From the NCBI GenBank assembly GCA_023376005.1, contig CM042157.1, positions 22,795,230 to 22,859,229 of the forward strand: a stretch of DNA of 64,000 nt, given 5' to 3'. Shown here piece after piece: positions 55,769 to 64,000 of this stretch; the first letter of the stretch is position 1; each line of letters begins with the position of its first letter. Under the pieces are notes generated by a model. It did not search any database. It saw nothing but the letters and a program-made list of their open reading frames with translations, and was not told the origin of the DNA. The DNA comes from Doryteuthis pealeii (Eukaryota; Mollusca; Cephalopoda; Myopsida; Loliginidae). A program made the position numbers and the translations under genes.

Positions 55769-56254
55769 TCAGTGTACTTTGGCAGCATTTTTTCTTTTAT
55801 ACGAGTTTTATTGAATTGTACAGAAAAAAAACTACCTTAAACAAAATAAACTTTGAAGTAATTCAACATGTTCTCACATGCTTATAATTTCCCGCCTACA
55901 CTCCTCCCACTATTCCCCTCCTCTTCTCACAACTTGTGCCCCCCTCCCACAAAAACTCACTACTGTATCGTTCGTTCGAATCACTACTATTCCTTCAAAC
56001 CCCCCTTACCAATTGTTATTACCTCCCACTTCCAATTCCTTGCTACTACTCGTTCTCCTTAAAAATGAGACACGAAACATAGCATCGTTTCCTACCTGAT
56101 GATGGCAAACTCTATTGCCGAAAGCGCTCGTATCTAAACCTTTGGTGGACTGTTACACCAGTTCCACCCTGACACAAAAAAGATGGCTCGAAAATTAGAA
56201 AGGATCAACCAAAAACTTGTCCGACAAGAATTGTCTGTACAGTTCAACAAAACT

Positions 56255-56259
<5 letters not shown>
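55764..56259. other. C/T-rich unassigned sequence
   Basis: 'tgatgatggcaaactctatt' and 'gccgaaagcgctcgtatcta' at 56097-56138 resemble the conserved part of small palindromic repeats, but no partner arm was found. Confidence 0.4.

Positions 56260-56301
<42 letters not shown>
56260..56301. repeat. (AT)n microsatellite
   Basis: About 21 AT units. Confidence 0.95.
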
Positions 56302-56304
<3 letters not shown>

Positions 56305-56929
56305 TTGGTCTTCATCACGAGCGACATAGACGGGAAGACTGTTTACAAAAACGAACGCTGTATTGAACCGCTGAAAATTTTGAAAAATTCGTGTTCTGTT
56401 TTAAAAATAAAATAAATTTTATTTTTAATTTTTAAAAATCAGAAGCATTATAGTTTATAGTAAAACTCAAAAGAGTTTGTTGTAAAAATTATATAAAAAA
56501 TGTAAAGTGGGTATCAAAATTGTTTAGGATATATTTCAGCTGTTAAAAATATACAAGTCCACAGTGTAATTTGAAGAAAGATGTTAGAGTTCCAAAATTT
56601 ACTTGTGGTGTTGATAAGTCCGTAGAGTTTTAGATGAAAGTCTTCAAGGTGTAAAGTTCCAGATATATTGTTTTTATTATCGATTTGGTCGAAACAGATC
56701 TGTCAGCAATTACATAACAAACATCATATGTTTTTTCAAAATGTTAAATTTCATATATATATATATAGATAGATAGATAGATAGATAGGATCAGACCAGA
56801 ATAAATATGAATAGAACAAACTGTTGTAGATACATATGAACAGGCTAATAGAGATAGATATCACGATTTCTTTGTTTTCATTATTAACTGTATTAACATA
56901 AGCATATATACATAAATTAAGGTGGAGGG
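56302..56929. other. AT-rich, no gene recognised; (GATA)n at 56764-56788
   Basis: Nothing beyond a short gata run. Confidence 0.4.
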
Positions 56930-57060
56930 GTGGTGCAATCGTCAAAGAAAATGGATTCAAATTCTGGAGGACACTCTTCACGTTTCATTCAGCGCTAATT
57001 AGGAAAAACATGAATGTATCCCTTTTCCTTCCAGCTATGAGTAGATTGTACGAATAAACT
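56930..57060 (+). repeat. SINE family A, degenerate
   Basis: 'ggtgcaatcgtcaaag', 'ggattcaaattctgg', 'cattcagcgctaatta' and 'ccttccagctatgagtag' in family-A order but poorly conserved; an old copy. Confidence 0.6.
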
Positions 57061-57234
57061 GTAGAAAAAGCTGCAAAAGACAGGAGAATAGATATGTTGT
57101 ATACTGGTGGATTTATAAAATACCGACCCTTGTTGGGTAAGTAAGACTTTACTTTCAATTATTTATATGGTTCATCAATCTGTTCGCATTTACTTATAAT
57201 AATCTGTTGTTTGGGCGCACTTATATAATTTCGT

Positions 57235-57520
57235 GGTGTAATGGTTAAAGTCATGGGAAATGGACTCGTCGCCCCGAGTTCAAATCCCGGACGTGCTAAT
57301 TGCATTTCACTTGGCGCTAATACCCTTGGGAAAGGTATGAATCTTACTCTCCCTCCATCTATGGATAAATAATAGGGCAGAATAGACTCTTTAACCTAGG
57401 TTAGGCAACCGGTCTTGGAGAAGGAAAACTCTGAATTCAAACCTGTTGAACTCCGCTTAAGAAACTGACAATGTGTCACATCCAGCTGTTGCGGAGGGGT
57501 TGGTAAATATATATATATAT
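57235..57520 (+). repeat. SINE family A, full-length
   Basis: Head 'cgtggtgtaatggttaaagt' (A-box), 'cgagttcaaatcccgg' (B-box), complete body, terminal 'gcggaggggttggta', then AT units. One of the best conserved copies. Confidence 0.92.
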
Positions 57521-57527
57521 AATTCCG

Positions 57528-57793
57528 AGCGCGTGGTCTAATGGTTAGGGTCGTATGAAATAAACTCATCGACCCGAGTTCAATTCCTAGACGAAGCTGT
57601 TAATATTCACATGACGCTAATACCCTTGGGAAAGGTATGAATCCAATTCTCCCTCCAGCTATGGGTAAATAGGAGCGTATAACTTGCTCTTTAACCATGG
57701 CTAGGTAAACAATCCAGGAGAAGGAAAGCTCTGAATTCAATCCAGTTAAACTTCGCTTAAGAAATTGACCTTGTGTCGCATCCTGCTCGTGCA
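57528..57793 (+). repeat. SINE family A, second tandem copy
   Basis: Begins 'gagcgcgtggtctaatggtt' eight bases after the AT tail of the preceding copy, with a complete body to 'cgcatcctgctcgtgc'. The last block and AT tail are missing. Confidence 0.9.
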
Positions 57794-57984
57794 TTCAAAC
57801 TCTGTGGGTTATTTAATGCCAAATCCATCCTTGTAGAAGCAGATTAGAGGTACTATTTAACCATGGTGGTAGATATAGGCATCTTACCTCTCTGAAGGTT
57901 GTGTATTCAAAACCACTTACTAATCTCTACAGAGCGATTTGAATAGCTTAAGATTGATTAGTCACACACTCTCTACTTCATTCT

Positions 57985-57997
57985 TATTTCTCTCTCT

Positions 57998-58056
<59 letters not shown>

Positions 58057-58116
58057 TACTCTCATACGCACTTTCCTACATTTTTATATTAACCTCTGTC
58101 GCGAACTCATCTCTCT

Positions 58117-58160
<44 letters not shown>

Positions 58161-58161
58161 C

Positions 58162-58192
<31 letters not shown>

Positions 58193-58205
58193 TTCTCTCT
58201 ATTTA
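57985..58205. repeat. (CT)n(AT)n(CT)n microsatellite cluster
   Basis: CT runs at 57989-58056, AT at 58119-58158 and CT/TTCT at 58159-58203. Confidence 0.95.
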
Positions 58206-58318
58206 TCTATCCAATGATCTCTTTCTACCGAATTCATTTGTCCCTACCAACTTTCCATTATCCTTGATCCCTTCTACGTATCTCTCCTTCATGCTTCTTA
58301 GTTCCTCCTCTTTCTAAT

Positions 58319-58329
58319 GTCTCTCTCTG

Positions 58330-58387
<58 letters not shown>

Positions 58388-58399
58388 ATATATATATAT

Positions 58400-58441
<42 letters not shown>

Positions 58442-58450
58442 ATATAAATA
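58319..58450. repeat. (CT)n and (AT)n microsatellite cluster
   Basis: CT/GTCTCT at 58319-58377 and broken AT at 58378-58445. Confidence 0.94.
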
Positions 58451-58451
58451 A

Positions 58452-58545
58452 TAAGATAAATATATAAAGGTTTTACATATCTATTTATTAGGTGACAAAG
58501 GAACAATCACAACCATATTGGTTTTCATGCGATGCAATCATCAGG

Positions 58546-58552
<7 letters not shown>
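58452..58552. repeat. dispersed repeat F, second copy
   Basis: Near identical to 10921-11022, with AT runs on both sides. Confidence 0.75.
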
Positions 58553-58587
<35 letters not shown>

Positions 58588-58610
58588 ATATATATATATT
58601 ATAAATATAA
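58553..58610. repeat. (AT)n microsatellite
   Basis: AT with two breaks. Confidence 0.94.
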
Positions 58611-59730
58611 AGTTTGCTTACCGGTGAAAATGGGCAAGATTATTGAAGGTGCAAAATTCAGGGGTTAAGTCAGCGATATAACAAATACAAAGTGCTCAAT
58701 ACGGAGTAGAGCAAATTTATTATAAAAAATGGATATAAAAGAAACCTACTCGAGTTTCACCATAAGGATCATCAGGGTTAAATCCACTGAAGTAATCGAG
58801 GTACCGATTAATTGCAGCCGATTGCACGTGTGTTCACTGAATAAGATGTTACGTTGGATATATACCACGTCTTCACTCTCCCCATCCTCTCTCTATTTCC
58901 GTTTCTTTCTACACCCCTCAATCTCTTCACATTTTCCATCTCTGTAACTCACCACTCTCCCTCATACTCTCGTTTCACTTCTCTATCTCTATCTCTCTTT
59001 CTCTCATTCTCTCTCTCTCTTTCTCTCGTCTTTACTCTCCCCATCCCTCTCTCTCTCTATATATATATATATATTTCTATCTATTTCTCCACCTCTCTTT
59101 CTCTACCCACCCCCTCTTCCACCGCCTTTGGTCATTCTCGGCAACCCACAAGTTTTCTAATCTCAGCTGACACTTTTAATAATCACTCCTTTCATTTGTC
59201 TTGAAGACTTTTCTCCTCTCACGCCCGTTCTTCTTTTTCTTCTTGGTCACTCACATATTTCGATATTGTCTAGTAAATCCTGTCGTTTATTAAGTATCAT
59301 AACATGAACCCCCCCCCCCACCGCAAACCACCACCCTCATCACCACCCCTACATCCCACCTCTTCCATTGCCTCTTATAATTTTGCGCTGTCAGCAAGAC
59401 CCGGAGCACTTGTGAGTTGACTTAATTGTTCCGATTTTCTCGTTTCTTTCATTGCCATGGCAACTACGGAATGATCACGACAAAACCTATTTATAAAAGA
59501 AAAGAAAAAGTCGAGAGCAATGAACACTAATCTGATCTCGCAAGCCATGAATAGTGGAGTGATTTCTATACTCACAATATTGCAATACATTCGTTGCAAT
59601 ATCGCAAACTAAGCTTGACGACGAGACGAACCGGTTTGGTTGCCCTGGTAACAGATTTCCAAAAAGATACAGCTGCTTCCATCTCGGAAGAAGTTAAGGA
59701 TTGCCCCACCTCCCGCTTGCTTGTATTAAG
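58611..59730. other. C/T-rich, no gene recognised
   Basis: CT runs at 58985-59070 with a short AT block. Poly-C at 59310-59320. An inverted pair around 'acaatattgcaatacattcg' and 'ttgcaatat' at 59575-59605 is short. Frames have no domains. Confidence 0.4.
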
Positions 59731-59957
59731 GGTATTTGCCTGCTCATCCCACTTATGAGGGCTGGACACAAGGTCTCGTTTTTACGTGGGCGCATAAAAA
59801 TTGCGTCGATCCAGGGGGATGGTCCCCCTGGATCGATGCTATTAATTGTACTCTACCGGTCCAGAGGCCGAAGCACACTGGACCCCCAGCCGAGGCCGGG
59901 TATAGAAGGTCAGTCTCAAAGCATAGAATCTGGAACAGATACTACACTTTGATCCTC
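59731..59957 (-). mobile_element. SINE with U2 snRNA-derived head (short), 15-bp target duplication
   Basis: The element lies between two copies of 'cttgcttgtattaag' (59716-59730 and 59958-59972). Read on the minus strand it starts 'gaggatcaaagtgtagtatc' then 'tgttc', which is U2 snRNA sequence including the branch-point-pairing GTAGTA. It continues into a family-B SINE body: 'cttcggcctctggacc', 'acaattaatagcatcgatcc', 'ggatcgacgcaattt', 'gagaccttgtgtccagccct', 'cataagtgggatgagcagg' and terminal 'caaatacc'. The U2 part is only about 23 bp, without the first about 20 bases of U2. The poly-A-free end and the clean duplication fit LINE-mediated retroposition. The alternative is a chimera made by template switching. 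Confidence 0.75.
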
Positions 59958-60017
59958 CTTGCTTGTATTAAGTAATAATCACATGATGATTACAATATTG
60001 TAAATTTACAGAATAAT

Positions 60018-60474
60018 TTTTCTCGCCTTTTGGCTAGGATCAAAGTGTAGTATCTGTTCTACAGTATTGCAATTTTGTTCTTACCAAGCGGAGTAGAGAA
60101 AGGTTTTGGGTGTGAGGCCAGTGTACTCCACCTGTTTGGCCACCGTCTCGACCATCTAGGTCCAGCGCGGAAAAAAACTAAGGAACACGCAGGAGGTACA
60201 GTATTAAGTGTTAACTGCGTGTTCCTTATTTTTTGTTTTTTGTATATCCCTTACAGTTTCGTTTCAGTCTGGCCAACTGCATAGCGGGCTGTAGGGATAA
60301 TTGATTGGCTTCTGTTTAGAGGAACGTGTACGATGGAGGTTTCAGACTGCGGGTCTGAAATCTCCGACGATCCTTTGGGATCGCCGAAGTAGACGGTCAG
60401 GCGAGGGCCATCCGACCAGATGGCACCAAGAAAAGGAGAGAGGGAGAGTCCGGTCCAGGAGTAACGCTCTCCTA
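60018..60474 (+). mobile_element. 457-bp retroposed element with U2 snRNA-like head, 27-bp target duplication
   Basis: It lies between identical 27 bp direct repeats (59991-60017 and 60475-60501, beginning 'tacaatattgtaaatttaca'). The head at 60021-60060 matches U2 snRNA from base 7: 'tctcgccttttggctaggat' then 'caaagtgtagtatctgttct'. Against the metazoan consensus as I recall it there is one missing G and one A to G change. The match stops where U2 would continue 'TATCAG'. The body folds into several stems: 60180-60192 with 60215-60227 (13 bp perfect), 60335-60347 with 60353-60365 (12 of 13 plus a G-U pair) and 60368-60373 with 60378-60383. No Sm site or U2 3' half follows, so it is not a functional U2 gene. 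I do not recognise the body. It may be a SINE body or another structured RNA joined by template switching. Confidence 0.75.
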
Positions 60475-60501
60475 TACAATATTGTAAATTTACAGAATAA
60501 T

Positions 60502-61384
60502 CATTAAAATTTAAATTTTAAAAACTGCAAATCAAAACAATGCTGATTATAATTTATTTAAACTTGGTTTCAAATTTATATTTAATATATTTATTTATAT
60601 TTATTGCAATTTGTTTGTTTATTTAATAATTGATTGTTCCTTTATTCATAATTCAGTTGTTCCTTTCTTTGTTTAATGGCATGGCAAACTTGTTAGTTTA
60701 TATAAAGCCTAAGTCATCTATCTAAAAGAATACTAGTGGTAATCTCTAACCCATATCTGGGGGTATGAGGAGGTCCATACCATTCCCTATCAGTCCGTAT
60801 CAGTCCAAAGGTGGCAGTAATCATGCAGCCAAAGTTCGAACGCATAGTCCAGCAATCTCCCTGTCCCTGTCTGTCTGTCTGTCTGTCTGTCTGTCTCCTC
60901 TCTCTATATATATATGAAGCTTAGTGACGAGACACGAGGTCCATAATGATATCGGTGCTTCTATCTAGGAAGCAGTTTAGGATTACACAACCGCTCGACA
61001 TGAGATAAGTGGTACCTTGATTTACGAGTTAAATCATTCTGCTTGGAACTCAGTCCCTCGTATATCAAATCAATTTTTCTCCATTGATTTAAACTGAAAT
61101 GGTAATATTTCGTTCCTGACCCCACTCCAACACTAAATTTTTTTTACGTCTTTTAAATAAGAAAAATAGCACCGTATTATCATAAAATATAATTAATTGA
61201 ATGTAATAAATTGTGTGCCAGAATATGTTTTAATGTTTATTTTTCTTTTCTATTTTTATGAATGATATTTTTTCTTTGGCACAATAAATTTGGAAACTTA
61301 AATGATTTTAGAGAAATTATTGACATGAGCGTATCTGAAGCTCGCTTGTAACTGAGATTTTATCTTTCAGCAGAAAAACCTCCA
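60502..61384. other. AT-rich, no gene recognised; (GTCT)n at 60863-60897
   Basis: A ctgt/gtct run of about eight units. 'ggtaccttgatttacgagtt' with 'ctcgtatatcaaatcaa' at 61011-61073 looks like a fragment of a dispersed element, not confirmed within the window. Confidence 0.45.
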
Positions 61385-61535
61385 AAACTGGAACCTCACC
61401 ATCAGATAGAGTTTAACGTCATTCCCAGGACATATAGACCGTCAGCTGCCGCCTTCTAGCACTGTTAAAAATGGTTGGGGCTTGCCATAAGGGCAATATG
61501 ATTGGGGCAATCATATAGGTGCTATGGCTTGACGT
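61385..61535 (-). repeat. SINE family E, 3' part
   Basis: 'aaaactggaacctcaccatc', 'agatagagtttaacgtcatt', 'cccaggacatatagacc' and 'gccgccttctagcact' are the reverse of 52740-52830. Confidence 0.72.
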
Positions 61536-61941
61536 GACCATTCTATTGATCGGAGGGGGCCTCTCCGACCGCCCGTCTAGCTAAAAAAAGAGTCAAAGTT
61601 GAGTATTACAAGTCATTGACTGCTCAACCACCTGGGTTCTATCCTTAAGCATCACGGGTCGGCACCCACCGCCAACAGGTGGTCTCATTGGGGAAGTCTT
61701 ACCCCTCTGCAGAGGTGCAGTCGGTGCATTCTAATGCCCCAGCCGATAGGAGCACTTGTAAATCAGGGAATCACTGTATACGAAATACTAATTAGAATCT
61801 TTCCCTTTGTCTTAATTCCTCATCCAGTCGTGCTGACAGCACGGATACGCATGAGTCTCTCTCACCAATCATCCCTGTCGGTAACCACCCTCGTATACCT
61901 TGTCCACGGCATCCAGAATCCACGCTGATTGATATATATAT
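61536..61941. other. moderately GC-rich, unassigned
   Basis: No motif I can place. 'cacccaccgccaacaggtgg' with nearby 'ctctgcagaggtgcag' has short inverted repeats but no second copy in the window. Confidence 0.4.
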
Positions 61942-62218
61942 TTACCAACTCCTCCGCACGAGCAGGATACGACACAAGGTCAATTTCTTAAGCCGAGTTC
62001 AACAGGTTTGAATTCAGAGTTTTCCTTCTCCTAGACCAGTTGTCTAACCAAGATTAAAGAGCTCAGTCTGCCCTACTATTTATCCATAGCTGGAGGGAGA
62101 GTAGGATTCATACCTTTCCCAAGGGTATTAGCGCTAAGTGAAATGCAATTACCACGTCCAGGATTTGAACTCGTAGCGACGAGTCCATTTCCCATGACTT
62201 TAACCATTACACCACGCG
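61942..62218 (-). repeat. SINE family A, full-length
   Basis: From 'accaactcctccgcacgagc' through all body blocks to 'taaccattacaccacgcg', with 'gatatatatattt' as the AT tail on the 3' side. Well conserved. Confidence 0.92.
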
Positions 62219-62582
62219 ATGATTGATATAGGTTCCCACTGGTCGACCTACACTGGTGTGTCCATATATTGATGTCTACAGGAGAACGTCACTAAGTATT
62301 ACGTCAAATTCCAAATGGTGCAGACATACAGTAGCACTTACACGGCTAGAGCTTGAAATAATTATCGCTTTATCTTATCAGAGAGATCAGATTTCCATAT
62401 GATACCAGTCCATGCTTTTCCCATGCGTACATCGACATCGCTTTCTGTAGATATTACACGACTAAAAGGAAATGAAAGGACACCGACTTGTGTATAAAGG
62501 AAGTTATTTTTATTGTATGAAATGTATAGATTGAAGTAATGTATAGACACAGACACATACACATACACAAATGCACATACAG
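62219..62582. other. no feature recognised
   Basis: Unique-looking sequence between a SINE and a microsatellite. Confidence 0.4.

Positions 62583-62631
<49 letters not shown>
62583..62631. repeat. (AC)n(AT)n microsatellite
   Basis: About 18 AC units and a short AT run. Confidence 0.95.
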
Positions 62632-62632
<1 letters not shown>

Positions 62633-62912
62633 CCGATCTTTAGACCAAGTAGGTCCTGGGACGCACATATTTGCTTTGAATAAGTCCTCGGGAAAATTTA
62701 TGGGTCCCAAATAAAGTTTCTTAATAAATTTTAGGGTTTTTTTAAATTTATGATCTGGGGAAACAACTAAATCCGTCTAAACCCTACCCTGTAAACTATC
62801 CTGTGTAATTCGTTTCTAAGAAACTACAGAAATGCATTTACAGTTAGCTTGAAATTGTGAGGGAAGAAAGAAAACACTAGGACTCATGGATATGATCTTA
62901 CTGTTATACATA

Positions 62913-63555
62913 CTAGCAAATATATGCACCCTCCGGGTGCAAGTATTTTAGTTAAATTTTATAATAAATATCATATTAAATTAGAAAGGCTAATGCAACT
63001 GAATAAGAATGTAGATAAAAAGATTTTGAACAGAGGGGGTATGATTGAAAAATAGAACAACTTTGAAACTAACTCTTCCATCATTTTCCGTTACTCCCGT
63101 CTTTCATTGGTAAATTTTCCTAAGTAAACTGTTTAGTTAAAATAGGAAGTAAAGAATAATATTACAGTTATTTCTTCTTGTTAAGGGATTTCTTTTTAAG
63201 ATTTATTGAAGAGATTTTGCTCATATTCAATAAGATAAAATCAAACAATTAGAAATCAATAATACTAAGCACATATTTATTAAAATCAAATTTTTAAGAT
63301 CAATATGTAAATTAGCCTTCCCATTCACACTGTGAACAGCTATTTTGTTGTATATATAAATACAATTGCATGTTATTAGTATGTAGATATAGTCAACAGT
63401 CTTAATGATGTAAAACAATTTTATTAATAATTTAGGTTTAAATAAAAAATAAAATTATGGAGAATGTGATGTAAATAATCAAGGGAATTGTGTCTTGTAT
63501 AGTAATATAGTTTCGGTTACAGAAACACAAACCCACAATCTCCATTATAATAAGA
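62913..63555 (-). mobile_element. non-autonomous Helitron, copy 5 (643 bp)
   Basis: In forward text it starts 'ctagcaaatatatgcaccct' (reverse of the hairpin plus CTAG end) and finishes 'tccattataataaga' (reverse of the TC start). A/T insertion context is kept on both sides. The hairpin is gcaccc/gggtgc. Internal blocks match copies 1, 2 and 4. Confidence 0.88.
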
Positions 63556-63562
63556 TAAGATA

Positions 63563-63845
63563 TGGTGATTGCCACTTCTTCACAGAATAAGGCCATTTTT
63601 ACAAGTAGTTCGGATGTCACACATGAACCCCTTTCTAGGTTTCCACTCGCATGCGACCGTATGTGACCGAGAAGCCCAACCCTCGACAGGCAAGCGCTGC
63701 CACATAGGTCAAACATGCGGTGAGTCCCAGACGTAGGAGATGTTTCCATGCCGTCCGTCATGTGCCGCTTACACAGAGGCCGCTTTAGGATGGGGTGCTC
63801 GAGCTGCATTACCTCAGTTCCATACAGCTACTATGAGCCTGCTTA
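63563..63845 (-). pseudogene. LINE 3' end encoding a Cys/His zinc-finger C-terminus
   Basis: The reverse frame (up to 63809) reads HPILKRPLCKRHMTDGMETS, then FDLCGSACLSRVGLLGHIRSH and CEEVAIT. C--(2)-C--(9-12)-H---H with SR-GLLGH-RSH is a finger found near the end of many non-LTR retrotransposon polyproteins. Only about 85 residues remain, and the frame then runs into the Helitron at 63555, so the stop and 3' end are modified. Its homologue is 7733-7999. The specific LINE clade is not determined. Confidence 0.66.
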
Positions 63846-63855
63846 TACAAAAGAA

Positions 63856-63860
<5 letters not shown>

Positions 63861-63889
<29 letters not shown>
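63861..63889. repeat. (AT)n microsatellite
   Basis: About 14 AT units upstream of the LINE remnant. Confidence 0.93.
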
Positions 63890-63890
<1 letters not shown>

Positions 63891-64000
63891 TTTTATATCT
63901 TTATGCGTCAGGGACACAGGACGCGTACCAATCAGGATCTCTGTATATCTATTATTGTTTCCAGACTTTTCCAGTCACCCGCCGTCCTACCTTACCAGCG

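Noticed and set aside
57235..57310. tRNA gene candidate at the best SINE-A head
   Set aside because: A-box and B-box are good, but the same head and body occur many times in the window, always together.
59375..59975. Overlapping short frames on both strands near 59.4-60 kb
   Set aside because: They cross SINE and U2-headed element boundaries and conflict with one another; no domain is visible.
60018..60060. Functional U2 snRNA gene
   Set aside because: Only about the first 46 bases of U2 are represented. There is no Sm site or 3' stem-loops, and the piece lies inside a target-site duplication.

Overview
The window is eukaryotic, non-coding, repeat-dominated DNA, most probably from a cephalopod and best matching an octopus. 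The reasons are the density of tRNA-derived SINEs with (AT)n tails, long (AT)n, (GT)n, (GATA)n and (TTC)n microsatellites, non-autonomous Helitrons, palindromic elements, TTAGGG-type telomere-like repeats, and the absence of any intact host gene. The species call rests on remembered family resemblance and was not searched. I find no complete host protein-coding gene, no rRNA gene and no credible functional tRNA gene. Nearly all open reading frames here are translations of microsatellites or transposon remains. One short reverse-strand frame near 38 kb resembles a GPCR third transmembrane helix.

Layout. 0-17.6 kb is a mosaic of SINEs (called here families A to E), two Helitrons, palindromic repeats, a Penelope-like GIY-YIG endonuclease fragment, LINE 3' ends and a roughly 780 bp (TTC)n tract. 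About 17.7-34.6 kb and 34.7-55.4 kb are two direct copies of one segment, separated by exactly 100 N at 34615-34714. Small indel-like differences are concentrated toward the gap in both copies, and the noisy half of each copy pairs with the clean half of the other. This looks more like two overlapping contig ends scaffolded in series than a biological tandem duplication. Everything at about 26.2-44.3 kb should be treated as low-quality consensus. 55.4-64 kb is single copy again, with SINEs, CT/AT microsatellites, a Helitron and two elements that carry U2 snRNA sequence.

Most interesting content. (1) Near 60 kb, two separate insertions begin with the 5' part of U2 small nuclear RNA. They lie in opposite orientation, each between its own target-site duplication (27 bp and 15 bp). 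One has a 3' body matching SINE family B, whose other copy at 12.8 kb carries a tRNA-like head. This suggests a cephalopod SINE with a U2-derived head and exchangeable heads. (2) At 49.4-50.0 kb two palindromic elements in opposite orientation enclose TTAGGG-type repeats. (3) Five copies of a non-autonomous Helitron of roughly 594-644 bp have TC...CTAG ends, a GC-rich 3' hairpin and A/T insertion sites. (4) There is a 197 bp solo LTR with a 5 bp duplication, and several palindromic families.

No operon-like or pathway relation exists between these features. They relate by nesting and by shared mobilisation.
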